Shown: positions 28,284 to 35,754 of the stretch, piece after piece
Layout: each line of letters opens with the position of its first letter
Position numbering within the stretch: position 1 is the stretch's first letter
Assembly (NCBI RefSeq): GCF_017743735.1
Contig: NZ_JAGHRO010000002.1
Location: 496,001 to 560,000 of the forward strand
Direction: 5' to 3'
DNA: 64,000 bases
DNA from: Shimia sp. R9_2
GTDB lineage: Bacteria; Pseudomonadota; Alphaproteobacteria; Rhodobacterales; Rhodobacteraceae
Notes under the pieces: model-generated
Told to the model about the DNA's origin: nothing
Seen by the model: only the letters and a program-made list of their open reading frames with translations
The model's database searches: none
Translations under genes and position numbers: made by a program

Positions 28284-29310
28284 CCTCACGCAAACACCCT
28301 CTCCGCTGCGGCGCCAGTTGGCGCGGATCGACGCCGCCTGGGCCGCCAGCGCGATGATCCTGCTCTTGGTTGCTCTCTTGGATTGGCCGCAATTCCTGCC
28401 AACAGTGACCTTCACCAAGGATGCGCTGCTGCACACCGCGCCTTTCATTCTGTTTGCGGTATTTGCCATTGGCTATCTGAAGGCAACCGGGGCGGAGAAC
28501 CTTCTCGCCAAAGCCTTTGAAGGGCGCGAGACCCGCATGATTTTCTTCGCAGCCCTGCTCGGAGGCCTGTCGCCTTTCTGCTCTTGTGAGGTGATCCCCT
28601 TCATCGCAGCGCTCTTGGCCGTTGGCGCGCCGCTGTCTGCCGTTATGGCCTTCTGGCTGGCCTCCCCGCTGATGGATCCGGCCATGTTTGCCATCACCTC
28701 CGGCACGCTGGGCTATGAATTTGCCATAGCCAAAGCGCTCTCAGCCATTGGGCTCGGGCTGCTGGGCGGCTTTGGCACCATGGTGTTAAAATCCACGCCC
28801 GTGTTTACAGATCCTCTGCGCGAAAAGCCTCAGGTAGGTGGCTGTTGTGGCGTACAAAAGCCCTTCTCCGGAAAGCCCGAGTGGAAGTTCTGGCAAGACG
28901 CCGACCGCCGTGTGACCTTTCGTGAAACCACGCTTAAAAACGGCCTCTTTTTGCTGAAATGGCTGCTGCTGGCCTATGTGATTGAGGCGTTGATGATCCA
29001 CTATGTCCCGGCGGAATGGATCGCAGGCATTCTGGGCGGCGAGGGTTTCATGCCAATCCTTCTCGGCGCTCTGGTCGGCGCACCGGCTTACCTCAACGGC
29101 TACGCCGCCGTGCCGCTGGTCGCCGGTTTGGTGGAGCAAGGCATGTCCAACGGAGCGGCGATGTCCTTTGTGATTGCGGGCGGCGTCAGCTGCATCCCTG
29201 CCGCCATTGCCGTCTGGGCGTTGGTCAAACCCCGCGTCTTTGCCGCCTATTTCGGCTATGCCATGCTTGGCGCGCTGATAGCAGGCTCCATCTGGCAAGC
29301 GGTCGCCTAA
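28276..29310 (+). CDS. Permease of the DUF318/YraQ (ArsP-like) family
   Basis: Membrane transporter of 344 residues with about eight helices. The conserved cysteine motif is S-P-F-C-S-C-E-V-I-P (about 94-103). A cytosolic loop carries GGCCGVQKP (about 191-199), a further cysteine pair. Relatives export methylarsenicals (ArsP) or copper/zinc (SO_0444 group). Overlap with an ArsR gene implies metal(loid)-induced efflux. Which ion is moved cannot be told from sequence. Confidence 0.85.
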   Translation: MADLTQTPSPLRRQLARIDAAWAASAMILLLVALLDWPQFLPTVTFTKDALLHTAPFILFAVFAIGYLKATGAENLLAKAFEGRETRMIFFAALLGGLSPFCSCEVIPFIAALLAVGAPLSAVMAFWLASPLMDPAMFAITSGTLGYEFAIAKALSAIGLGLLGGFGTMVLKSTPVFTDPLREKPQVGGCCGVQKPFSGKPEWKFWQDADRRVTFRETTLKNGLFLLKWLLLAYVIEALMIHYVPAEWIAGILGGEGFMPILLGALVGAPAYLNGYAAVPLVAGLVEQGMSNGAAMSFVIAGGVSCIPAAIAVWALVKPRVFAAYFGYAMLGALIAGSIWQAVA

Positions 29311-29332
29311 AGCCCGCTTCCATCAAGACGAT

Positions 29333-29476
29333 CTACCGGCGCTGCCCCTCGCGGCGCCGGTATTTTTTCATCCTGCTGTCGGCCCACGCTGGCGTGCCTT
29401 CACAACTGTGCGAAATCCGCTGCAGTTTTATGTGTTTATTGCCCAATTCTTGCCGCAGATAGTTGCTAATAGACAT
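29333..29476 (-). CDS. Possible small protein opposite the kps leader (47 residues)
   Basis: Reading frame of 47 codons on the minus strand from the ATG at 29476. GGAGG lies seven bases upstream at ideal spacing, and the first 25 residues (MSISNYLRQELGNKHIKLQR...) look protein-like with charged and amphipathic character. Against it, the C-terminal 15 residues are encoded by the antisense of the terminator of the permease gene, and I recognise no family. Treat as tentative. Confidence 0.2.
   Translation of the reverse strand: MSISNYLRQELGNKHIKLQRISHSCEGTPAWADSRMKKYRRREGQRR
29336..29368 (+). terminator. Rho-independent terminator after ArsR-permease operon
   Basis: Perfect stem CCGGCGC / GCGCCGG with an 11-base loop followed by TATTTTTT, 25 bases after the permease stop. 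Confidence 0.75.
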
Positions 29477-29577
29477 CACAATCCTCCATATTGGAGCAAA
29501 TCGCCGACAGAGCGTTAACAATCATGCGCTACACTTACCCAAGTATACGCACATTTGAGCAGTACCGGGAGCAGTCG

Positions 29578-30237
29578 ATGCTCGAGTTCGACAACGTGAG
29601 TAAGTCCTTTTGGACGGGCACGCAGCGCAAGGTCATCCTTGAGCAGGTGTCTTTTCGCGTGGAGTTGGGCAATTCTCTCGGCATTCTCGCGCCCAATGGC
29701 ACCGGCAAAACCACTCTGATCAATATGATGGCCGGTTTGGAGAAACCCGATGAGGGTGTGATCCGCCGCGAATGCCGCATCTCCTTCCCACTTGGGTTTA
29801 TGGGCGGCGTGGTCAACAAACACACCGCCGTGGAAAACAGCCGCTATATCGCGCGCCTTTACGGTCTTGATCCGGACTATGTGGAGGCCTTCTGCCGCTG
29901 GCTCTGCAATCTGGGTGAGTATTTTGACCAACCGCTGGGGACCTACTCCTCCGGCATGCGCTCGCGCTTCACATTCGCGCTGATGCTCGCGCTGGATTTT
30001 GATATGTATCTGATCGACGAGGGCATGCCCTCGTCAACCGATGTGGAATTCAACAAGAAAGCCGGTGATGTGCTGCGCGAACGCCTGCGCACCACCACAA
30101 TTGTGATCGTGTCACACCAGCCCCAGGTGCTGGAAAAATTTGCACGCTCAGCCGCCGTGCTGCTGAATGGCAAGCTCTATATGTTCGACACCTTGGAAGA
30201 GGCAAAACAGCTCTATGACTACCAAACCCAAGGCTAA
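29578..30237 (+). CDS. kpsT: KpsT-like ABC transporter ATPase (polysaccharide export)
   Basis: Cytosolic ATPase of 219 residues, the exact size of KpsT. Walker A is APNGTGKTTL (about 38-47), the signature motif is Y-S-S-G-M, and Walker B ends in I-D-E-G, all as in KpsT-type proteins. The ATG at 29578 has GGGAG at 29567-29571, six bases away; longer starts are unnecessary. It overlaps the KpsE-like gene by 23 bases. The partner permease KpsM is not in this window. Confidence 0.88.
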   Translation: MLEFDNVSKSFWTGTQRKVILEQVSFRVELGNSLGILAPNGTGKTTLINMMAGLEKPDEGVIRRECRISFPLGFMGGVVNKHTAVENSRYIARLYGLDPDYVEAFCRWLCNLGEYFDQPLGTYSSGMRSRFTFALMLALDFDMYLIDEGMPSSTDVEFNKKAGDVLRERLRTTTIVIVSHQPQVLEKFARSAAVLLNGKLYMFDTLEEAKQLYDYQTQG

Positions 30238-31885
30238 GAAATTCCGCATCCGCCGGTCAGAGTCCCTGGATGTCCCCGCAGCAGGTGGCGCCCCGCACAA
30301 CGCCGCGCCGGGGGCTGCCCCCACGCGCCCGCCGGTTCAGGTGGTGAAAAAGGGAATGCATCCGGCAGGCGCCGCACAATCCGCCCCCGACAACGGCGCC
30401 GCCGTCCCCACATCACAAGCCGCGCCCGAGCAGCCCACGCCACAGGGCGCAGAAGCAGAAATCGACGCCATCAAACGCGAAGGTCTGACAGGCCGTCAGT
30501 TGCGCATGGCCCGCCGTATGGCGCAAAAGAACGAATTGCCCGCCACCTCGGATTATGACGCCGTGCGTGTGTTGCGCAACGCTGGCATTGATCCGTTCCA
30601 GCGCACCAACATGCTCGATCTGATGCCCACCTCCAAGGGCGAGAAAGCTCCTGCCGGTGGCCGTGTTCAGCTCCCGCAAACCATGCCTGTCGGCAAATCC
30701 AATCTGCCTTCCACCGAAACCATGTCGCCCTCAGAAATGCGGGCGCTGGAAATTGGGGAAATCCAGAAAGACATCGCGCGCCGTCGCCGCAAGCGTATGC
30801 TGCTCTTGCTGGCGCGCCTTTCCGCTTTTGTGTTTCTGCCAACGCTGTTTGCTGGCTGGTATTTCTATTCGGTGGCAACACCGATGTATTCCACCAAATC
30901 CGAGTTCCTGATTTTGCAGGCCGACGCCGCAGGCGGCTCAGGCGGTATTGGCGGGCTGCTGTCAGGCACGCAATTTGCCACCAATCAGGACAGCATCGCC
31001 ACACAAAGCTACCTCGCCTCCAAAGACGCGATGCTGCGGCTGGATGCCGATGAAGGCTTCAAGGCCACCTTCAGCGAGCAAAATGTCGATCCGATCCAAC
31101 GGTTGGACACAGACGCCTCCAATGAGGAAGCGTATAAGCTCTACAAAAAATACGTCAAAATCGGCTACGACCCCACCGAGGGCGTGATCCGCATGGAGAT
31201 CGCCACCCCTGATCCGCAAACCTCCGCCCGCTTTGCCGAAGCGCTGATTGGTTATGCGGAACAACGGGTTGATGACCTTTCCCAGCGCAAGCGCGAAGAC
31301 CAGTTGCGCGATGCCCGCGCCAGCCTTGAGCAGGCCAAAGCCGAACGGCGCGAGGCTCAGGCGGCCATGGTTGGCCTGCAGGAAACCACCATCCTTGACC
31401 CCGAAGGGGTGATCGCCTCCCTGCGCCAGCAAATCTCCAACGTGCAGATCCAGCTGCAGGAAAAAGAGCTGCAACTCGCCGCTCTTGAAGACAATGCCCG
31501 CCCCAATCAGGCACGTGTCGACGGTGTGCGCGGTGACATCCGCCGCCTCAATGCGCTTTTGGCACGGCTGCAAAGCGAGATGACCGAGGCCACACAAGGC
31601 GAAAGCTCTCTGGCCCAGCAGACCGCGCAAATCCAGATGGCGCAGGCTGATCTGGCCACCGCCGACCTATTGATGCAATCCGCGCTGCAAACTCTCAAGC
31701 AGACGGAGCTCGAGGCAAACCGCCAGGTGCGCTACCTCACCACATCTGTTGTACCTGTCGCCTCAGAGGACCCGTCTTATCCACGCAAGTTTGAAAACAC
31801 GATCTTGGCCTTCCTGATCTTTTCAGGCATCTATCTGATGATCTCGCTCACAGCGTCCATCCTCAGAGAACAGGTATCTTCGTGA
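30215..31885 (+). CDS. kpsE: KpsE-like capsule export co-polymerase with long N-terminal extension
   Basis: Inner-membrane polysaccharide co-polymerase/export protein of 556 residues. The first ~190 residues are Ala/Pro/Gly-rich and then helical and charged (cytosolic). A membrane helix follows (about 192-213), then a periplasmic domain with a long coiled coil (about 340-500) and a C-terminal membrane helix (about 528-548), matching the KpsE/Wzz topology. E. coli KpsE is about 382 residues, so the N-terminal half is an addition. The start at 30215 lies inside kpsT; the stop shares a base with kdsA. Confidence 0.85.
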   Translation: MTTKPKAKKFRIRRSESLDVPAAGGAPHNAAPGAAPTRPPVQVVKKGMHPAGAAQSAPDNGAAVPTSQAAPEQPTPQGAEAEIDAIKREGLTGRQLRMARRMAQKNELPATSDYDAVRVLRNAGIDPFQRTNMLDLMPTSKGEKAPAGGRVQLPQTMPVGKSNLPSTETMSPSEMRALEIGEIQKDIARRRRKRMLLLLARLSAFVFLPTLFAGWYFYSVATPMYSTKSEFLILQADAAGGSGGIGGLLSGTQFATNQDSIATQSYLASKDAMLRLDADEGFKATFSEQNVDPIQRLDTDASNEEAYKLYKKYVKIGYDPTEGVIRMEIATPDPQTSARFAEALIGYAEQRVDDLSQRKREDQLRDARASLEQAKAERREAQAAMVGLQETTILDPEGVIASLRQQISNVQIQLQEKELQLAALEDNARPNQARVDGVRGDIRRLNALLARLQSEMTEATQGESSLAQQTAQIQMAQADLATADLLMQSALQTLKQTELEANRQVRYLTTSVVPVASEDPSYPRKFENTILAFLIFSGIYLMISLTASILREQVSS

Positions 31886-32718
31886 TGAAACATGTAAACG
31901 TCGGCAATCTCACCATCGGCAATGATCTCCCGCTGACCGTCATCGCAGGCCCCTGCCAGCTGGAGAGCAAAGACCACGCTGAGATGATCGCCGGCACTAT
32001 GAAAGAAGCCTGCGAAGCTGCCGGCGCGCAGTATGTCTTCAAGGCCAGCTACGACAAGGCCAACCGCACCTCCCTTTCCGGCATTCGCGGCATGGGCATT
32101 GAGGCAGGCCTCGCCGTGCTGGATGGCATCCGCAAGGATTTTGGCGTGCCCGTGCTGACCGATGTTCACACCGAGGAACAATGCGCCATCGCGGCTGAGG
32201 CCGTGGACATTCTGCAAATTCCCGCGTTTCTCTGCCGCCAAACAGACATGCTACTGGCAGCGGGCAACACCGGTGCGGCCGTCAATGTCAAAAAGGGCCA
32301 GTTCCTCGCCCCTTGGGAAATGGGCAACATTGTCACCAAGATCGAGAGCACCGGAAACACAAACATCCTGCTGACCGAACGCGGCACCTCCTTTGGCTAC
32401 AACACCCTTGTGGCCGACATGCGCTCGCTGCCGCAGATGGCCAAAACCGGCTATCCCGTGGTGATGGATGCCACCCACTCCGTGCAACAACCCGGCGGTC
32501 AGGGCGGCAGCTCCGGCGGCCAGCGTGAGTTCGCACCGGTGATGGCCCGCGCCGCAGTGAGTATCGGAACCGCTGCTGTTTTCATCGAAACGCATGAAAA
32601 TCCGGACACCGCCCCTTCTGACGGCCCCAATATGATCCCGCTGGATCAAATGGGCGCGCTTGTCACCTCCCTGATGCAATTTGATGCTTTGGCAAAGGCC
32701 AACCCGATCTCGATCTGA
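31885..32718 (+). CDS. kdsA: 3-deoxy-8-phosphooctulonate synthase (KDO-8-P synthase)
   Basis: Condenses phosphoenolpyruvate with arabinose-5-phosphate to KDO-8-phosphate for LPS core and capsule linkers. It has 277 residues. The N-terminal motif A-G-P-C-Q-L-E-S carries a cysteine, which marks the metal-dependent class (the E. coli-type non-metal enzymes have Asn there). The KANRTS substrate segment and the GGQGGSSGGQR loop are present. I use the ATG at 31885 (TGATG with the kpsE stop); a GTG one codon earlier is possible. Confidence 0.93.
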   Translation: MKHVNVGNLTIGNDLPLTVIAGPCQLESKDHAEMIAGTMKEACEAAGAQYVFKASYDKANRTSLSGIRGMGIEAGLAVLDGIRKDFGVPVLTDVHTEEQCAIAAEAVDILQIPAFLCRQTDMLLAAGNTGAAVNVKKGQFLAPWEMGNIVTKIESTGNTNILLTERGTSFGYNTLVADMRSLPQMAKTGYPVVMDATHSVQQPGGQGGSSGGQREFAPVMARAAVSIGTAAVFIETHENPDTAPSDGPNMIPLDQMGALVTSLMQFDALAKANPISI

Positions 32719-32776
32719 TCGTATGATCGCCCCTTTTTGACGACCACGGACCACATTTTGTTAGAGAGACTTTGAA

Positions 32777-34273
32777 ATGATGAAACCGATTGCCGATGTG
32801 CGCCCCAACACTTGGGAATTTCTGCGCGACCCGATGATCAAGCCCACCGGCTTTCGCGAATATGACGCGCGCTGGCAATTCCCCGAGGAGATCAACCTGC
32901 CCGGCATGACCGCGCTTGGCTTTGGTCTGGGCACCCAAATGCGCCGTCGCGGGATCGAGCCGGTGATCGCTGTGGGCAACGACTATCGCGACTACTCCGT
33001 GGCCATCAAAATGGCGCTGATCGTGGGCCTCATGAAAGCAGGCATCCATGTCAAAGACATCGGCCCCGCGCTTTCGCCCATGGCCTATTTTGCGCAGTTT
33101 CATCTGAACACACCTGCCGTCGCGATGGTGACCGCCTCCCACAACCCCAATGGCTGGACCGGCGTGAAAATGGGCTTTGAAAAGCCTCTGACCCATGGCC
33201 CGGATGAGATGGCCGAGCTGCGCGACATCGTACTCAATGGTGATTTTGACGCCCATGAGGGCGGCAAACATGAGGTCGTGGACGGTGTGCGCGAGGCCTA
33301 TATCGACGATCTGGTGGGCGATTTCAAAATGTCCCGCCCACTGAAAGTGGTCTGCGCGACCGGCAACGGCACCGCCGCCGCCTTTGCGCCGGAAATCTTC
33401 AAACGCATCGGCGTTGAAGTGGTCGAAAGCCATTGTGAGCTTGACTACACCTTCCCCAACTACAATCCCAACCCCGAAGCCATGCTGATGCTGCACGACA
33501 TGTCAGACAGCGTGAAAGCCTCCGGCGCAGATCTGGCGCTAGGTTTTGACGGCGACGGCGACCGCTGCGGGGTGGTGGATGACGAAGGCGAAGAGATCTT
33601 TGCCGACAAGGTTGGCGTGATCATGGCCAAAGATCTGGGCAAGATCTATCCCAACGCAACCTTTGTGGCTGACGTAAAATCCACCGGCCTTTACGCGGCG
33701 GACCCTGATCTGCTCGCCACCGGTGCCAAAACCGACTACTGGAAAACCGGCCACAGCCACATGAAACGCCGTGTACATGAACTCGGCGCGCTTGCGGGCT
33801 TTGAAAAATCCGGCCACTACTTCCTCGCCGAGCCAATTGGCCGTGGCTATGACTGCGGCATGCGCGTCGCCGTTGAGGTTTGCAAAATGCTCGACCGCAA
33901 CCCGGATATGAAGATGTCTGACCTGCGCAAGGCCCTGCCCAAAACCTGGTCCACCCCCACCATGTCGCCCTATGCGGCTGACACCGAGAAATACGACATT
34001 CTTGAACGTCTGGTGGAGAAGCTTGTTGCCAAACATGAGGCTGGTGAAACCGTCGCTGGCCGCGCCATCAAAGAGGTGGTCACCGTCAACGGCGCCCGCG
34101 TCATTCTCGACAACGGCAGCTGGGGCCTTGTGCGCGCCTCTTCAAATACCCCGAACCTTGTGGTGGTGATTGAAAGCGCCGAAAGCGAAGCAGAAATGCG
34201 CGCCATCTTTGCCGACATCGACGCGGTGATCCGCACCGAGCCCGGTGTTGGCGACTACGACCAGAGCATCTGA
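32777..34273 (+). CDS. Phosphomannomutase/phosphoglucomutase
   Basis: Hexose phosphomutase of 498 residues in the alpha-D-phosphohexomutase family. The phosphoserine loop is T-A-S-H-N-P (about 115-120) and the metal loop is D-G-D-G-D-R (about 257-262), with a sugar-binding loop GEKSG-type variant G-F-E-K-S-G (about 338-343) and a C-terminal R-x-S-N-T-P phosphate site. It would supply mannose-1-P or glucose-1-P for polysaccharide. It follows kdsA by 58 bases, and a terminator at 34306-34336 ends the unit. Confidence 0.92.
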   Translation: MMKPIADVRPNTWEFLRDPMIKPTGFREYDARWQFPEEINLPGMTALGFGLGTQMRRRGIEPVIAVGNDYRDYSVAIKMALIVGLMKAGIHVKDIGPALSPMAYFAQFHLNTPAVAMVTASHNPNGWTGVKMGFEKPLTHGPDEMAELRDIVLNGDFDAHEGGKHEVVDGVREAYIDDLVGDFKMSRPLKVVCATGNGTAAAFAPEIFKRIGVEVVESHCELDYTFPNYNPNPEAMLMLHDMSDSVKASGADLALGFDGDGDRCGVVDDEGEEIFADKVGVIMAKDLGKIYPNATFVADVKSTGLYAADPDLLATGAKTDYWKTGHSHMKRRVHELGALAGFEKSGHYFLAEPIGRGYDCGMRVAVEVCKMLDRNPDMKMSDLRKALPKTWSTPTMSPYAADTEKYDILERLVEKLVAKHEAGETVAGRAIKEVVTVNGARVILDNGSWGLVRASSNTPNLVVVIESAESEAEMRAIFADIDAVIRTEPGVGDYDQSI

Positions 34274-34305
34274 CGCGCATCTGCTAAGCATCACCAATAA
34301 AACAG

Positions 34306-34336
34306 AAAGCCCGGGCTACACCGCCCGGGCTTTTCT
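34306..34336 (+). terminator. Rho-independent terminator after phosphohexomutase
   Basis: AAAGCCCGGGC / GCCCGGGCTTTTC: a perfect GC stem with A-run and T-run flanks and a 6-base loop, so it may work in both directions. Confidence 0.85.
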
Positions 34337-34352
34337 CATTCGTCAAATATCC
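34333..34352. repeat. Intergenic repeat element copy 1 (TTCTCATTCGTCAAATATCC)
   Basis: A 20-base sequence that recurs at 39461-39480 with one substitution. It sits between a terminator and the 3' end of the HTH gene, followed by a GC-rich stretch with inverted repeats GGGGTGAAGCCCC and GGGCAGCGCCC. Confidence 0.55.
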
Positions 34353-34400
34353 GGGGTGAAGCCCCAACCCGTTGGGGCGAGGGCAGCGCCCCTAAGGCCC

Positions 34401-34613
34401 CTACTCATCCTCAGGCACATACTCCAGAATATCGCCAGGCTGGCAGCCCAGATGCGCGCAGATCGCCTCCAGCGTATTAAACCGGATGCCCTTCACCTTG
34501 CCCGATTTCAGCAGGCTCAGGTTGGTTTCCGTCAAACCAATTGCTTGCGCCAGTTCGCGCGAGGTCATTTTGCGTTTGACCAGTTCAAGATCGAGGTTGA
34601 TGCGTATGGGCAT
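34401..34613 (-). CDS. HTH-type (Xre/YozG-like) regulator
   Basis: Small cytosolic DNA-binding protein of 70 residues made of one Cro/C1-type helix-turn-helix (about 15-60: TSRELAQAIGLTETNLSLLKSG). Such YozG-like regulators pair with DUF2975 membrane proteins; here the DUF2975 gene is 8 bases upstream in the same transcript. Likely autoregulatory; ligand unknown. Confidence 0.88.
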   Translation of the reverse strand: MPIRINLDLELVKRKMTSRELAQAIGLTETNLSLLKSGKVKGIRFNTLEAICAHLGCQPGDILEYVPEDE

Positions 34614-34621
34614 GCGGCCTC

Positions 34622-35131
34622 CTACAGGAACTGGCTGTTCTCGTCAGCAATTTCTTGCGCCTGATTGAGAGATCGGCTGATCGCAAAGAAAACCGCCGCA
34701 AGCACCAGGAAAACCACGTCGATATCAATGTCGATATACTCAATCTCAGGCCGCAGCGCCGCTGCCAGATGGGCGCTCAAAACCACGGGTTGCATCGCGA
34801 CATTAAGCGCGTTGAGCAACCAGAACCCCAAAAACGCCCAGGCACACAACCGCAGATGTTGCCCCATGCGGGCGAAATCCTGCGGATCGCGCAGCATCAA
34901 AATCCGGTCCAGCGCCCAAAACCCCAACCCAAGGCTGAACAGCGCAGGCCACATCATCGTCATTCCCACAATCAGCGCCCAATGCGGCGGCACCGCCATA
35001 TCAAGCGGCAGATCAAACGTGTCCGCCAGCATCTCTGCATGCCCCATAAAGGCGCCGATCCACAAAACCGACCACCCGAAGGTGAAGTAAACAAGGGTGA
35101 TCAGCATGGCGAGGCGGGCGACTAATTTCAT
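34622..35131 (-). CDS. DUF2975 membrane protein
   Basis: Integral membrane protein of 169 residues with four hydrophobic helices (about 7-28, 52-72, 92-110 and 135-155), matching DUF2975. Always found next to a small HTH regulator, as here. Function unknown; it may signal membrane state to the regulator. GGGAGC precedes the ATG at 35131. Confidence 0.82.
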   Translation of the reverse strand: MKLVARLAMLITLVYFTFGWSVLWIGAFMGHAEMLADTFDLPLDMAVPPHWALIVGMTMMWPALFSLGLGFWALDRILMLRDPQDFARMGQHLRLCAWAFLGFWLLNALNVAMQPVVLSAHLAAALRPEIEYIDIDIDVVFLVLAAVFFAISRSLNQAQEIADENSQFL

Positions 35132-35187
35132 GTTTTGCTCCCAAAGTTATTGCCCCTCAGTAATTCAATTAAGCTAAACATGCAATC

Positions 35188-35199
35188 TTTTACGTAAAA
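35188..35199. promoter_or_regulatory. 12-bp palindrome upstream of DUF2975-HTH and lipoprotein genes
   Basis: Perfect palindrome TTTTACGTAAAA in an AT-rich divergent region, flanked by an inverted repeat AATTCAA (35162-35168) / TTGAATT (35215-35221). A plausible operator for the HTH protein, but also explainable by AT richness. Confidence 0.4.
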
Positions 35200-35282
35200 C
35201 ATAAAACTTTCCTCTTGAATTGAAAAACGACTCCTCTTAGGTAGCCGCCATCAAGACGAACCGATTTTCAAAAAAGGAATGA

Positions 35283-35669
35283 ATGATGACCAACCGCAAA
35301 CTGTCCCACAATGCATTGATCGCCTGCCTGTGCTCTGCCATGGCGCTTGGCGCCTGCACGGCGCCAGTGGACCGTCCTCTGACCGTGGACGGCACCCGCA
35401 ACGCAAATTTCAATGACGACTACGCAGAATGCCACACCCAGGCCGCGACATTCAAAGACGGCACCGGCACGGAATATGCCGCCACCGGCGCAGTTGTCGG
35501 CGGGCTGATCGGCGCGGCTGATGCGGATGATGCACTCGAAGGTGCCGTGGTTGGCGCCGCCGTGGGCGGTCTTGTCGGCTCTGCCGAAGCCGCTTCGGAG
35601 CGCGACCACACCCGCCGTGACGTACTGATCCGCTGTATGCAAAATCGCGGCCACAGCGTGATTGGCTAG
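35283..35669 (+). CDS. Glycine-zipper lipoprotein
   Basis: Putative envelope lipoprotein of 128 residues. The signal peptide ends in a lipobox L-G-A-C (Cys about 25). Two glycine-zipper stretches (about 68-85 and 88-103, AVVGGLIGAA and AVVGAAVGGLVGSA) suggest membrane association or oligomerisation. AAGGA lies upstream; the ATG at 35286 (second Met) has better spacing. Function unknown. Confidence 0.8.
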   Translation: MMTNRKLSHNALIACLCSAMALGACTAPVDRPLTVDGTRNANFNDDYAECHTQAATFKDGTGTEYAATGAVVGGLIGAADADDALEGAVVGAAVGGLVGSAEAASERDHTRRDVLIRCMQNRGHSVIG

Positions 35670-35697
35670 TGTCTCCAACTTGGCTTACCTCGCCAAT

Positions 35698-35744
35698 AAA
35701 AAGACCCGCGCCAGCCTCTGCCAGCGCGGGTCTTTTTGCTTTTA
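35698..35744. terminator. Bidirectional terminator between lipoprotein gene and M3 peptidase gene
   Basis: AAAAAGACCCGCGC / GCGCGGGTCTTTTT, a perfect 14-base stem with a 12-base loop and T-rich flank, placed between two convergent stops. Confidence 0.9.
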
Positions 35745-35754
35745 TTAAATGGCC

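Noticed and set aside
29521-29577. Longer KpsT start at 29524.
   Set aside because: No Shine-Dalgarno there, whereas GGGAG stands six bases before 29578 and gives the standard 219-residue length.
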